From the NCBI RefSeq assembly GCF_004323735.1, contig NZ_CP036455.1:4707101-4771100 (forward strand): a stretch of 64,000 bases of DNA. The letters are read 5' to 3'. Positions within the stretch are counted from its first letter, which is position 1. Every line of letters starts with the position of its first letter. Shown here piece after piece: positions 26,346-35,183 of the stretch. A program made the position numbers and the translations under genes. The stretch is from Streptomonospora litoralis. GTDB lineage: Bacteria > Actinomycetota > Actinomycetes > Streptosporangiales > Streptosporangiaceae. The notes under the pieces were generated by a model. It was not told where the DNA came from, ran no database searches, and saw nothing but the letters and a program-made list of their open reading frames with translations.

Positions 26346-26359
26346 TCTTGATATCAAGA
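26346..26359. promoter_or_regulatory. Palindromic MarR-type operator
   Basis: TCTTGATATCAAGA is a perfect 14-bp palindrome ending 14 bases before the ATG of the marR gene, in an AT-rich patch. Position and form fit an autoregulatory MarR operator overlapping the promoter. Confidence 0.65.
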
Positions 26360-26373
26360 GATAGGCTGTCGGT

Positions 26374-26862
26374 ATGCGTGATGAGGTCGACGGTCTGGTC
26401 GAGGCGTGGCGCGCCGAGCGCCCCGACCTCGACATCGAACCCCTACAGGTGCTCAGCCGGGTCTCCCGCCTGGCCCGCCACCTGGACCGCGCCCGGCGCG
26501 CAGTCTTCACCGAACACCAGCTGGAGCCCTGGGAGTTCGACGTCCTGGCCGAACTGCGCCGCTCCGGCCCGCCCTACGAACTCAGCCCGGGACGGCTGCT
26601 GCGCGCCACCCTGGTCACCTCCGGCACCATGACCAACCGCATCGACCGGCTCGCCGCCGCCGGCATGGTGCGCCGCGGCCCCGACCCGGCCGACAAGCGC
26701 GGCGTCCTGGTGCGACTCACCCCCGAGGGGCGCGAACGCGTCGACGGCGCACTGGCCGACCTGCTCAGCTACGAGGAGTCGCTGCTGGCCGGAGTCTCCC
26801 GCACCGACCGCGATGCGCTGGCGGCACTGCTGAGATCGGTGCTCTCCCCGCTCGACGTGTAG
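26374..26862 (+). CDS. MarR-family transcriptional regulator
   Basis: The 162-residue protein is a winged helix-turn-helix regulator. It has N-terminal dimerisation helices, a recognition region LLRATLVTSGTMTNRIDRL (about residues 79-97), and a wing with the family signature DPADKRGVLVRLTPEGR. It is monocistronic, with a perfect palindrome just upstream that it probably binds. The next gene is convergent, so its regulated target is not obvious; it may regulate only itself or a distant gene. Confidence 0.87.
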   Translation: MRDEVDGLVEAWRAERPDLDIEPLQVLSRVSRLARHLDRARRAVFTEHQLEPWEFDVLAELRRSGPPYELSPGRLLRATLVTSGTMTNRIDRLAAAGMVRRGPDPADKRGVLVRLTPEGRERVDGALADLLSYEESLLAGVSRTDRDALAALLRSVLSPLDV

Positions 26863-27055
26863 TCGCCGGAGGCGAGCCGCCGATACCGAGCGCGAAAGAG
26901 CTTCACCGGAAACCTGCGCCGCTAGAACCCGGTCAGTAGCGCTCCGACGACCTGTTTCAGATCGCCGGTCCCACCCGGGCCGTCGAATTCGGGAGGGCGG
27001 CAACGCGTGCCGTTGGCAGACGCTCGCCTTTCGCGGTTCGACGGAACTCGCGACG

Positions 27056-27619
27056 CTAGCGGACCACCCGGTAACGCAGATAGACCACTTTCGAGTTGAA
27101 AGTGCGGTTCTCGATGAGTTCGAGGCCCACCCGGCGCTCGCCGTGCGGAAAAAACCGAGTGCCACCGCCCAGCAGCACCGGGTAGACCCTGGCCCGGTAC
27201 TCGTCGATGAGATCCAGCGCGGCCGCTTCGGCGGCGAGCGACGCACCGCCGATGGCGATGTCGCTTTCGGTCGGTTCAGCTCGCAACCGCTCGATCTCCT
27301 CCGCCAGGCCGTCGGAGGCCAAGCGGGCATTGCCCTGGACTTCCGACCGCGTGGTAGAGAACACCACCTTCGGAAGCGACTTCCAGAGCGCGGCGAACTC
27401 GAGAGTCGAGAAGTCGAGCGAAGGGTTCTGCTCGGCGGTCTCCCAATACAGCATCGTCTCGTACAACCGTCGTCCGAGCAGGTGGACGCCCACACCCCGG
27501 ATCTCGTCGGTGGCGAGGCGAAAGACCTCCTCGTCGGGCAACCCCCAGTCGAAGGAGCCGTCCGGCCCCACGATGTAGCCGTCCAGCGACACGACCATCG
27601 AGTAGGTCACGTTGCGCAT
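27056..27619 (-). CDS. Dihydrofolate reductase-like (RibD C-terminal domain) protein
   Basis: The 187-residue soluble protein has the RibD_C/DHFR-like fold: an N-terminal strand and loop YSMVVSLDGYIVGPDGSFDW, the LGRRLYETM motif, VVFSTTR, a nucleotide-binding DIAIGGASLAAEA and the YPVLLGGGTRFF strand. Such proteins probably reduce a small substrate with NADPH, but the actual substrate is not known for most actinobacterial members. It stands alone between marR and the ABC-F gene, with the stop TAG at 27056. Confidence 0.85.
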   Translation of the reverse strand: MRNVTYSMVVSLDGYIVGPDGSFDWGLPDEEVFRLATDEIRGVGVHLLGRRLYETMLYWETAEQNPSLDFSTLEFAALWKSLPKVVFSTTRSEVQGNARLASDGLAEEIERLRAEPTESDIAIGGASLAAEAAALDLIDEYRARVYPVLLGGGTRFFPHGERRVGLELIENRTFNSKVVYLRYRVVR

Positions 27620-27733
27620 CGGAGACTCTTTTCAGCAGCGGTTCCGGCCCATCATGAGTCGATTGTCCCGCATACCGGTCAGTTGGGCCGACCCTATTGT
27701 CAGGACGCTTGTCGCCCAGACTGTCTCACATAT

Positions 27734-29518
27734 TCAGTCGCTGATCTTCTCGGCCTCGGTGAGCCAGAGTTCCTCCAGTTCCTCCTTCTCCGCCTGGATG
27801 CTCTTCAGTTCGGAGTCGAGTTCGGCCAGGCGGGCGTAGTCGTCGGCGGCCTGGGCCATCTGTTCGTGCAGCTCGGACTCTCGGGTGCCGATGCGCTCCA
27901 GGCGGCGCTCGATGCGCTGGGCCTCCTTCTGCACGGCGCGGCGCTGGGCGGCCGACATGGCGGGGGCGGCGTCGGGCTCGGCGCCGCCCGAGCCGTCGGG
28001 ACGGCGGCCGGGGACGGCGGCGGCGCCGTCGCTCTGGCGGGCGCGGCGGTCCAGGTACTCCTGCACGCCACCCGGCAGGAACAGCAGGTCGGCGTCGCCC
28101 ATCAGGGCCATCGTGCGGTCGGTCACGCGCTCCAGGAAATAGCGGTCGTGACTGACCACCACCAGGGTTCCCGGCCAGCCGTCGAGCAGGTCCTCAAGCT
28201 CGGTGAGGGTCTCGATGTCGAGGTCGTTGGTGGGCTCGTCCAGTAGCAGCACGTTGGGCTCGTCCATCAGCAGCCGCAGCAGCTGGAGGCGGCGCCGCTC
28301 GCCGCCGGAGAGGTCGCCGATGGGGGTCCACTGCCGCTCACCGCGGAATCCGAACCGCTCCAGCATCTGGCCGGCGGTGAACTCCCGGCCGCCGACGGTG
28401 ATGTGCCGACGCACCTCCTCCACGGCTTGCAGCGGGCGCAGCTCGGGCGCCAGCTCGGCGAGGCTCTGCGAGAGGTGCGCGAGATTCACCGTCTTGCCGT
28501 GCCGGACCCGGCCGCCGTCGGGTTCGCGCTCGCCTGCCAGCGCCCGCAGCAGCGTGGTCTTGCCCGAGCCGTTCACGCCGACCAGCCCGATCCGGTCGCC
28601 CGGGCCGAGCTGCCAGGTCAGGCGGTCGAGGAGGGTGGTGTCGTCGGCGACGAGGGTGAGGCCCTCGACGTCGACGACCGTCTTGCCCAGCCGCGTGCTG
28701 GCGAAGCGCACCAGCTCCACGGTGTTGCGGGCCGGGGGCTCGCCGGCGATCAGGGCGTTGGCGGCCTCGACGCGGAACTTCGGCTTCGAGGTGCGGGCGG
28801 GCGGGCCGCGGCGCAGCCAGGCCAACTCCTTGCGTGCCAGGTTCTGCCGCCGCTCCTCGGCCTGGGCCGCCAGCCGCTCGCGCTCGGCCTTGGCCAGCAC
28901 GTAAGCCGCGTAGCCGCCCTCGTAGCGCTCGACGCGGCCGTCGACGACCTCCCAGGTGCGGTTGGTGACGGCGTCGAGGAACCACCGGTCGTGGGTGACG
29001 ACGGTGAGCGCCTCGCGGCGGCCGCGCAGGTGCTCGGCCAGCCACGCGATCGCCTCGATGTCCAGGTGGTTCGTGGGCTCGTCGAGGATGACGAGGTCGT
29101 GGCTGTCGACCAGCAGCCGCGCAAGCGTGGCGCGGCGGCGCTCGCCGCCGGAGAGCGTGGACATCGGGGCGTCGAGGTCCCAGCCGCTGAGCAGCCCGCG
29201 CAGCACGTCGCGCACGCGCGCGTCGCCGGCCCATTCGTGCTCGGCCAGGTCGCCCAGGACGAACCCGCCGACCGTGGCCTCGGGGAACCTGTCGCGCTGC
29301 TGCAGGAACCCGACGCGCAGGCCGCGGCTGTGCACGACCCGGCCGGAGTCGGGTGCGGTACGGCCGGCCAGCACGGAGACCAGCGTGGACTTGCCGCCGC
29401 CGTTGCGCCCGACGACGCCGATGCGGTCGCCTTCGTCGACGCCGAGGGCGACCTCGTCGAGCAGCACGAGCGGCCCGTAGGCCAGGGACACGTCTTGCAG
29501 GTTCACGAGATTCGTCAT
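27734..29518 (-). CDS. ABC-F family ATPase, Uup type
   Basis: The 594-residue protein has two ABC domains without membrane segments: Walker A GRNGGGKST and GVNGSGKTT, signatures LSGGERRRATLARLL and LSGGERRRLQLLRLL, and Walker B LVILDEPTNHLD and VLLLDEPTNDLD. An inter-domain linker and a C-terminal coiled coil rich in Glu/Arg (about residues 515-590) place it with Uup-type ABC-F proteins, which act on ribosomes. Its role may be translation-related or DNA-related. Start ATG 29518 is preferred; ATG 29530 is possible, and neither has a strong ribosome binding site. Confidence 0.88.
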   Translation of the reverse strand: MTNLVNLQDVSLAYGPLVLLDEVALGVDEGDRIGVVGRNGGGKSTLVSVLAGRTAPDSGRVVHSRGLRVGFLQQRDRFPEATVGGFVLGDLAEHEWAGDARVRDVLRGLLSGWDLDAPMSTLSGGERRRATLARLLVDSHDLVILDEPTNHLDIEAIAWLAEHLRGRREALTVVTHDRWFLDAVTNRTWEVVDGRVERYEGGYAAYVLAKAERERLAAQAEERRQNLARKELAWLRRGPPARTSKPKFRVEAANALIAGEPPARNTVELVRFASTRLGKTVVDVEGLTLVADDTTLLDRLTWQLGPGDRIGLVGVNGSGKTTLLRALAGEREPDGGRVRHGKTVNLAHLSQSLAELAPELRPLQAVEEVRRHITVGGREFTAGQMLERFGFRGERQWTPIGDLSGGERRRLQLLRLLMDEPNVLLLDEPTNDLDIETLTELEDLLDGWPGTLVVVSHDRYFLERVTDRTMALMGDADLLFLPGGVQEYLDRRARQSDGAAAVPGRRPDGSGGAEPDAAPAMSAAQRRAVQKEAQRIERRLERIGTRESELHEQMAQAADDYARLAELDSELKSIQAEKEELEELWLTEAEKISD

Positions 29519-29651
29519 CGTGCTATCCATTGTGGTGGCGCGCGCGGACCTCCGCGACCACCGTCCACAGGCGCCCCCGCCGCCCCGGCCCCGGGCGCCC
29601 CCTCCCGAGGCCGGCCAGTCCGGACGCCTTCAGCTGATTCCAGCGAGGAGC

Positions 29652-29671
29652 CCCGGCTCTTCAGAGCCGGG
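29652..29671 (+). repeat. Orphan TTCA-loop hairpin resembling an IS1341 end
   Basis: CCCGGCTC-TTCA-GAGCCGGG forms a perfect 8-bp stem. The TTCA loop and stem start match the terminal hairpin of the TnpB element right ends at 19.6 kb and 30.1 kb. It may be a leftover end of another element or the edge of copy 2. Confidence 0.4.
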
Positions 29672-29767
29672 AGGAATCGCTTCTCATCACGGCTCTGAGG
29701 GCCTACGGGAACACGATGGCGGATTTCGGCGTTCGCCCCCCGCCGGGGCGGCGGCGATCGTAGCTGC

Positions 29768-30007
29768 GTCTACAAGGCCAAGCGGGCCGAGGTGCCGCTG
29801 GTCTCGGTGGATCCGGCCTACACCAGCCGGGAATGCGCCGAATTCCGGTACATCGGCACGAGGAACAGGGTCGATCAGGCCCTCTTCGTGTGCCGGTCGT
29901 GCGGGGTCGTTGCCCACGCCGACCGCAACGCTTCCCGCACCATCGCCCGCCGGGGCGAGGCTGCGTGGAACGCGGGGCGTGAGTCGCGCGTCCCTGCCGC
30001 CCCATAA
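29768..30007 (+). pseudogene. TnpB (IS1341-type) C-terminal remnant, copy 2
   Basis: About 79 codons match the C-terminus of TnpB: VYKAKRAEVPLVSVDPAYTS, a degraded zinc-finger first half (ECAEF where CPECG is usual), then ALFVCRSCGVVAHADRNASRTIA and a SRVPAAP ending before TAA 30005. The first CxxC pair is broken, and the N-terminal two thirds of TnpB are absent. The protein cannot be an active nuclease. Confidence 0.82.
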
Positions 30008-30093
30008 GGGGTGTCTGGACGGAGGAGCCCACCCGCCGGCCAGGCGGGCGGCTACCTCCAAGCCCGGCCCTTCAGGGCCCGGGTCAAGTTGAC
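30008..30093 (+). mobile_element. IS1341-type right end with probable reRNA scaffold, copy 2
   Basis: This segment shares GGGTGTCTGG.CGGAGGAGCCCACC, GGGCGGCTACCTCCAAGCCC and the terminal CCCGGCCC-TTCA-GGGCCCGGG hairpin with copy 1, ending in the same TCAAGTTGAC. The last ten bases provide Ser-Thr-stop for the opposing transketolase gene. Differences in the middle stem suggest the copies are old. Confidence 0.72.
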
Positions 30094-31076
30094 AGCAGGA
30101 AGAAGTCGCGCGCCTGCTTGGCGATGCCCTCCACATCCAGACCGTGGGCGCGGTCGTGGTCGGCCGGTGTGCCGTATCCGCGCACCTCCGTGTCGCGGAT
30201 CACGCCCAGCGACCGCTGGCGGTGGCGGCGGTCCTCCAATGCGGCGGCGACCTCGTGTGCCGAGGTGCCCGCGAGGTAGGGCTCGACCACCAGCACGTCG
30301 GCCTGGCCGGCCCGGGCGGCCAGCCGGTTCAGACCCGCGCGGTCGAACGGCCGCACGGTGGCCGCGTAGGCGACCGTGACGTCCAGGTCCCCGGTGGCCG
30401 CCAGAACCCGGTCCAGCATCGGGCCGACCGCGACTACCACGCCGCTGGAGCGCGCCGAGCCCGCGCGGACCGTGGTCAACTCCGGCCCCACCGGGCGGGC
30501 GGCGGCGTTGCCGCGTTCGCCCAGCCGCACATAGACGTTGCCCTCGCCGCGCAGCGCCGATCGAAGCATCGGGCCGACCTCGTCGGCGTGGCCGGGCACG
30601 TGCACGGTCCAGCCGGGCAGCGAGTCCAGCAGCGCGACGTCGCCGGGCGCCATGTGGGTGCGGCCGTAATGCGAGCCGTCGTAGGAGGCGCCGTGGCTGA
30701 CGAGGACCGCGCCCGCGCCCTGGTGCCCCAGGTCGAGTTTGACCTGCTCGAACGGCCGCTCGACGAGGAAGGGCGCGAACGTGTGGGCGACGGGCCGCAT
30801 ACCGGTCAGCGCCAGCCCGCCGGCGACGCCGATCATCAACTGCTCGCGGATGCCCAGGTTGACGACGCGGTCGGGGTGGCGCCGGGCAGCGGCGGCGAAC
30901 CGGTCGGCGGAGATGTCGGCCAGCACGACGGCGAGCCGCGGGTCGGTATCCAGGGCCGCACCGACGACTTCGGCGAAGGTGTCGCGCATCGGCTGCGCGG
31001 TGACGGCGGGCGCGACGACGGCATCCGTGGTCTGTTCGGGGATCGCGGTGTTCACGGCGGTGGTCATGGCGGTCAT
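30084..31076 (-). CDS. Transketolase, C-terminal subunit
   Basis: The 330-residue protein is the pyrimidine-binding plus C-terminal half of a split transketolase. It shows MRDTFAEVVGAAL, VVNLGIREQLMIGVAGGLAL (TPP glutamate context), a THMAPGDVALLDSLPGW segment and a C-terminal Transketolase_C domain. ATG 31076 overlaps the stop of the N-terminal subunit gene (ATGA), so the two are coupled and form one enzyme. Its last residues, Leu-Ser-Thr and the stop, run into the right end of a TnpB element, so the original C-terminus is lost. Confidence 0.88.
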   Translation of the reverse strand: MTAMTTAVNTAIPEQTTDAVVAPAVTAQPMRDTFAEVVGAALDTDPRLAVVLADISADRFAAAARRHPDRVVNLGIREQLMIGVAGGLALTGMRPVAHTFAPFLVERPFEQVKLDLGHQGAGAVLVSHGASYDGSHYGRTHMAPGDVALLDSLPGWTVHVPGHADEVGPMLRSALRGEGNVYVRLGERGNAAARPVGPELTTVRAGSARSSGVVVAVGPMLDRVLAATGDLDVTVAYAATVRPFDRAGLNRLAARAGQADVLVVEPYLAGTSAHEVAAALEDRRHRQRSLGVIRDTEVRGYGTPADHDRAHGLDVEGIAKQARDFFLLST

Positions 31077-31768
31077 CCCTTCGGCCGGACGCGGGCGATC
31101 ACGGCGAGCGGTCGGCCGCGGTGCGGAGTGGTGAGTGCGTCGTGGAGGGCGGACTGATCGCGGCCGGGCGCCGAGAGCGCCGCCCAGCCCTCGCCGCTGA
31201 AACGGGTGTCGATTCCGCCGGGCCAGCCGTGCGTGGCCGAGGCGTTGTCGACGACGACCGCGGTGAGGTTGTCCAGGCCCAGCCGCCCGGCGGCGGCGAT
31301 CGCCTCGTGGTTGCTGCCCTCGTCGAGCTCGCCGTCGCCGAGGAGCACGAAGACGCGCGGACCGGTGCGCCCCTGGGCGCGCAGCCCCAGCGCCGTGCCC
31401 ACGCCCAGCCCCAGGCCGTGGCCGAGCGAGCCGCTGCCGATCTCGGCACCGGGTACCAGCGTCGCGTCGGGATGGTGGCCCAGCGGGGAGTCGAACGCCG
31501 CCCAGCTGCGCAGGGTCGCCAGGTCGAGAAAGCCCTTGGCGGCGAGCACCGCGTAGTAGGGTGCGGGCCCGTGCCCCTTGGACAGCAGGAACCGATCGCG
31601 GTCGGGATCGTCGGCGGCCTGTGGTGAAACGTTCAAGACGCGGTCGTAGAGCACCCACAGCACTTCGCGCGTGGAATCGGCCGCGATCTGGTGCTTCTCG
31701 TCGCCGGTCATGAGCCCGATCAGGGCGGGCAGGTCGGCGTATCTGGTCAGTGCCGGTGCGGTGGTCAT
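31073..31768 (-). CDS. Transketolase, N-terminal (TPP-binding) subunit
   Basis: The 231-residue protein carries the thiamine-diphosphate site GDGELDEGSNHEAI...DN and the FLLSKGHGPAPYYAVLA stretch with substrate-binding histidines, as in the N-terminal half of transketolase. It pairs with the overlapping downstream gene. Split transketolases in actinobacteria may act on sugars other than the pentose-phosphate pathway set, so the substrate is not certain. ATG 31768 is preferred; it follows a MerR-type dyad by about 15 bases. Confidence 0.88.
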   Translation of the reverse strand: MTTAPALTRYADLPALIGLMTGDEKHQIAADSTREVLWVLYDRVLNVSPQAADDPDRDRFLLSKGHGPAPYYAVLAAKGFLDLATLRSWAAFDSPLGHHPDATLVPGAEIGSGSLGHGLGLGVGTALGLRAQGRTGPRVFVLLGDGELDEGSNHEAIAAAGRLGLDNLTAVVVDNASATHGWPGGIDTRFSGEGWAALSAPGRDQSALHDALTTPHRGRPLAVIARVRPKG

Positions 31769-31782
31769 GCCGCCAGTCTCAG

Positions 31783-31804
31783 ACCTCAACTTAACTTGAA
31801 GTCA
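31783..31804 (-). promoter_or_regulatory. MerR-type dyad at the transketolase promoter
   Basis: On the minus strand the sequence runs GACTTCAAG-TTAAG-TTGAGGTC, an almost perfect 22-bp inverted repeat that begins with a TTGACT-type -35 box. Such dyads in a long spacer are typical of MerR-family-controlled promoters. It ends 15 bases before the transketolase ATG. No MerR gene lies in this window. Confidence 0.55.
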
Positions 31805-31935
31805 AGCCCCAGGGCGGATCCCCGAAGCACCCGCCGAGTGAGGTGCCTCACTGTCCGGCCCGCGCACTCGAACCCGCCGCCGGCGAGCCGTGCGGGCGGT
31901 CCGCGCCGCGCTTTTCCTGCGGCTCTCGGGCGGAA

Positions 31936-32874
31936 TCAGAGCACCACCGCCCCCGGGACGTCCCCGTGGCAGGTCACCGTGTGGACGCAGTCGGGGGCGC
32001 TGCGCACGGCAGCGGCGACCTGGTGGGCGTGCTCGGCGGAACGGGCCAGGAACGCGCACGTGGGCCCGGAACCCGACACGAAAGCGCCCAGCGCGCCCGC
32101 CGCGCGGCCGGCGTCCAGTGTCTCGGCCAGCGCCGGACGCAGTTCGAGCGCGGCGGGCTGCAAGTCGTTGCCCAGCGCCGCGCCGACCGCGCGGGCGTCG
32201 CCCTGCGCCAGGGCGGTCATCAGCACGGGGTCGCCCTGGGGCGCCGGGGCGCCGGGGCGGATGCGGTCGTATGCGGCGAAGACCTCGGGGGTGGACAGCC
32301 CGCCGGCGGACAGCGCGAAGACCCAGTGCAGCCGGGCGCCGCACTCGGCCGGGTCCAGGACCTCGCCGCGCCCGGTGCCCACAGCGGTCCCCCCGAGCAG
32401 CGGGAAGGCGACGTCGCTGCCGAGCCGGGCGGCCAGCGCCAGCAGTTCCCGGTGCTGCAGCCCGGTGCCCCAGAAGGCGTCGCAGGCCACCAGCGCCGCG
32501 GCGGCGTCGGCACTGCCGCCTGCCATCCCGCCGGCCACCGGGATGGCCTTGCGCACATGCAGATGGACGGCCGTGTCGGCGCCGGTCTCGCGAGCGAGCA
32601 GCTCGGCGGCGCGCCAGGCCAGGTTCGTCGAGTCCAGCGGCACGCGGGCCAGATGCGAGGCCAGGCCGCCACCGCTGGCGTCCTCGGCCGTCAACCCGGC
32701 GGGGCCCCCTGTTGGGCGCGTCGCGGCGCCGGTGACGGTAACCTCGTCGAACAGCGCTACTGCGTGGAAGACATTGACCAGATCGTGGTATCCATCTTCG
32801 CGCGCCGGCCCCACCGCCAGCTGGAGGTTCACCTTTGCGGGGACCCGAACGGTCACGGCGGTCGTAGTGGTCAC
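31936..32874 (-). CDS. ispE: 4-diphosphocytidyl-2-C-methyl-D-erythritol kinase IspE
   Basis: IspE phosphorylates CDP-ME in the MEP isoprenoid pathway. The 312-residue GHMP kinase has PAKVNLQLAVG at the N-terminus, DGYHDLVNVFHAV, the ATP loop PVAGGMAGGSADAAAAL (about residues 112-128) and the C-terminal GAFVSGSGPTCAFLA motif. The GTG start at 32874 is chosen because it matches the family N-terminus. It is separate from rsmA here, with a kinase gene between them, whereas the two are usually adjacent in actinobacteria. Confidence 0.93.
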   Translation of the reverse strand: MTTTTAVTVRVPAKVNLQLAVGPAREDGYHDLVNVFHAVALFDEVTVTGAATRPTGGPAGLTAEDASGGGLASHLARVPLDSTNLAWRAAELLARETGADTAVHLHVRKAIPVAGGMAGGSADAAAALVACDAFWGTGLQHRELLALAARLGSDVAFPLLGGTAVGTGRGEVLDPAECGARLHWVFALSAGGLSTPEVFAAYDRIRPGAPAPQGDPVLMTALAQGDARAVGAALGNDLQPAALELRPALAETLDAGRAAGALGAFVSGSGPTCAFLARSAEHAHQVAAAVRSAPDCVHTVTCHGDVPGAVVL

Positions 32875-33109
32875 GAGTCCTAGATCGTAAAGGAACCCCC
32901 ACCCCCGTGAACCCCCGTTCCGCGAATCCGGGCGCCCGCGTGCCCGGTGGCCGGACGACGGCGGTGGGCGGCTCTGCCGCGGTCGCAGACCCGCCCCGAG
33001 GTCGCGGCTGTCCGGATGCGGGCGCCGCGAAGTGCACGGGTGGGTATCAGGACGCGTTCCCCGCTACCTTGGGGCCAGGCGGAGTTAGGACACCGTCGGG
33101 GAGGGTCGC

Positions 33110-35107
33110 TTGCCGTCGGATGGGCTCCCGAAGAACCTGGAACCGTTGGCCGCCGGAGATCCGGCGACCATCGGGCCCTATGTGCTGGCCGGTCGCCTGG
33201 GCAGCGGAGGAATGGGGACGGTCTACCTCGGCCGCACCCCTGAGAAGGGTGCCCAAGTCGCGATCAAGGTGATCCGGCCCGAACTCGCCTTCGACGAGGC
33301 CACCCGGGCACGCTTCCGCGACGAGATGGAGAACGCGCGCAGGGTCGCCTCTTTCTGCACGGCCAAGGTGCTGGACCACGGCACCTTCGAGGGCCGTCCC
33401 TACATGGTCACCGAGTACATCGCCGGGACCGCGCTGGCCGAGCACATCTCCGAGCACGGCGCGCTGGACTCCAGCACGCTGCACGGCTTCGCGCTGGGCG
33501 TCGCGGCGGCCCTGGCGGCCATCCACCGCACCGGGCTGGTCCACCGCGACCTCAAGCCGGCCAACGTGCTGCTCTCGCTGTCGGGCCCGCGGGTGATCGA
33601 CTTCGGCATCGCGCGGGCGATGAACACCTCCACGAACCACACCCAGACCGGCATCGTCATGGGCAGTCCGGGCTGGATGGCGCCTGAGCAGCTGCTGGAG
33701 GAGAAGGTCACCACCTCCGCCGACATCTTCGCCTGGGGGTGCCTGGTGGCCTTCGCCGGAAGCGGCATCCATCCCTTCGGCAACGGCGACGCCATGACAC
33801 TGGGCAAGCGGGTGCTGTTCGCCGAACCGCAGATCGGCAGCCTCGACAGCCCGCTGGACCGGCTGGTCGCCCAGGCGCTCGCCAAGGAGCCCGAGCACCG
33901 CCCCAAGGCCCAGGACCTGCTGCTGGAGCTGGCCGGCGGCGAGGAGACCTCCAGCGGCGGCGGGGACGCCAACGAGATGGTCAGCCACGCGCTGCACGCC
34001 TCCTGGCACCCCAACCTGCCGCCGATGGCGCCGATGCCGCAGCCCGGCGGCCCGCCGCCGAACCCGCACCAGACGGCCACCGGCATGCCCCACCAGGCGC
34101 CGTCGGCTCCCCCCGGACCGCCGCACGGCGCCGGCGCACCGCACGCGCAGCCCTACCCGGCTGCGCCGCAGCCGGGGTCCCTGCCCGCCCAGCACCAGCA
34201 GAACCGGCCTCCGCAGCGACCGGCCGGCATGGGTCCGCCTCCGGGCCAGTCCGCACCTGGGACGCACGCGCCGCAGCCGCCGCCCCCGCCGAGACAAGGC
34301 GGGCCGCCGGGGCCGCCGGGCCACCAGACCGGGCAGTTCCCGGTGGCCTCACCGCACCAGACGGGGCCCATCCCGCAGGTGCCGCCCGGCCAGGAGCAGC
34401 CGCCCAATCCGCGCCCGCACGCCCAGCCCTACGTGCCGCCGGCGTCGCTGCCGCCGCACCGGCCCATGCAGCCGGGCAAACGCCGGGTGCGGTGGATCGC
34501 CGTCACGGCCGTGGCCGCCGTCATCCTCGCGCTGCTGCTGTTCACCACGCTCACCCTGCTGGGCGTACAGAACCTGATCTGGCAGCAGGACGCCGACGGC
34601 GCGGAGGAGTCCGGCGGGAGCCAGGCCGGCACCGGTGGTTCCGCCGAGCGGGAGCAAGACGGCGGCTCCGCGCCCGGCGAGGACGGCGACCAGCAGTCCG
34701 GGGATGCGGTGGCGCCCGACACCGCCGGCGACGGCCGGATGGTGTTCCAGGTGCGCGAGTACGAGTGCACGCCGAGCATCGAGGGGCGCTCGACCGTGCA
34801 CCGGGGTACCTACTGCGTCTTCGCGCTGAGTGTGCAGAACACCAGCGCCGAACGGATCAGCCTGGAACACGACCAGCAGCGCCTCGCCCGGGGCGGTCAG
34901 GAGTTCCTATCGGCCTCGGAGCCCTCGATCCAGGAGAGCCGGGCCCCGCTGTGGCAGTCCATCCCCAGCGGCGCCCATGCCGAGGGGAAACTGGTGTTCA
35001 TCGTGCTGGACGAGTCGGAGGTCGCCTCCGGCGCCCTGCACCTCAGCAGCGCCGGCACCGGATCTCCGGCTGTCGTCGAGGTCTCCGACGTCTCCAGGGC
35101 GGACTGA
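33110..35107 (+). CDS. Membrane-anchored Ser/Thr protein kinase with proline-rich linker
   Basis: This 665-residue receptor-type kinase has a Hanks-type domain in residues 20-280: glycine loop GSGGMGTVYLG, catalytic lysine VAIKVIRPE, HRDLKPANV, DFGIARA and WMAPEQ. About 170 Pro/Gly/His-rich residues follow, then one membrane helix (about 463-485) and a roughly 180-residue extracytoplasmic domain with two cysteines that resembles DUF4352-type beta sandwiches. TTG 33110 follows GGGGAGGG at a normal distance. It probably senses an envelope signal. It sits between ispE and rsmA and is likely a lineage-specific insertion in a conserved order. Confidence 0.9.
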   Translation: MPSDGLPKNLEPLAAGDPATIGPYVLAGRLGSGGMGTVYLGRTPEKGAQVAIKVIRPELAFDEATRARFRDEMENARRVASFCTAKVLDHGTFEGRPYMVTEYIAGTALAEHISEHGALDSSTLHGFALGVAAALAAIHRTGLVHRDLKPANVLLSLSGPRVIDFGIARAMNTSTNHTQTGIVMGSPGWMAPEQLLEEKVTTSADIFAWGCLVAFAGSGIHPFGNGDAMTLGKRVLFAEPQIGSLDSPLDRLVAQALAKEPEHRPKAQDLLLELAGGEETSSGGGDANEMVSHALHASWHPNLPPMAPMPQPGGPPPNPHQTATGMPHQAPSAPPGPPHGAGAPHAQPYPAAPQPGSLPAQHQQNRPPQRPAGMGPPPGQSAPGTHAPQPPPPPRQGGPPGPPGHQTGQFPVASPHQTGPIPQVPPGQEQPPNPRPHAQPYVPPASLPPHRPMQPGKRRVRWIAVTAVAAVILALLLFTTLTLLGVQNLIWQQDADGAEESGGSQAGTGGSAEREQDGGSAPGEDGDQQSGDAVAPDTAGDGRMVFQVREYECTPSIEGRSTVHRGTYCVFALSVQNTSAERISLEHDQQRLARGGQEFLSASEPSIQESRAPLWQSIPSGAHAEGKLVFIVLDESEVASGALHLSSAGTGSPAVVEVSDVSRAD

Positions 35108-35121
35108 GGGCGTACCAGGCA

Positions 35122-35153
35122 GCGGGCGCGCAGGCCGCCCGGCGCGCGCTTTT
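35122..35153 (+). terminator. Hairpin with T run after the kinase gene
   Basis: GCGCGC arms flank an AGGCCGCCCG loop and are followed by TTTT at 35150. It lies 15 bases after the kinase stop and just before the convergent rsmA stop. Confidence 0.45.
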
Positions 35154-35183
35154 CGGGCGCGGCCCCGGCCGTGCGCGACGGCG

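Noticed and set aside
26880-26925. A CTTCACCGGAAA stretch resembling the start of module X
   Set aside because: The match is only about 12 bases and nothing around it aligns, so chance is likely.
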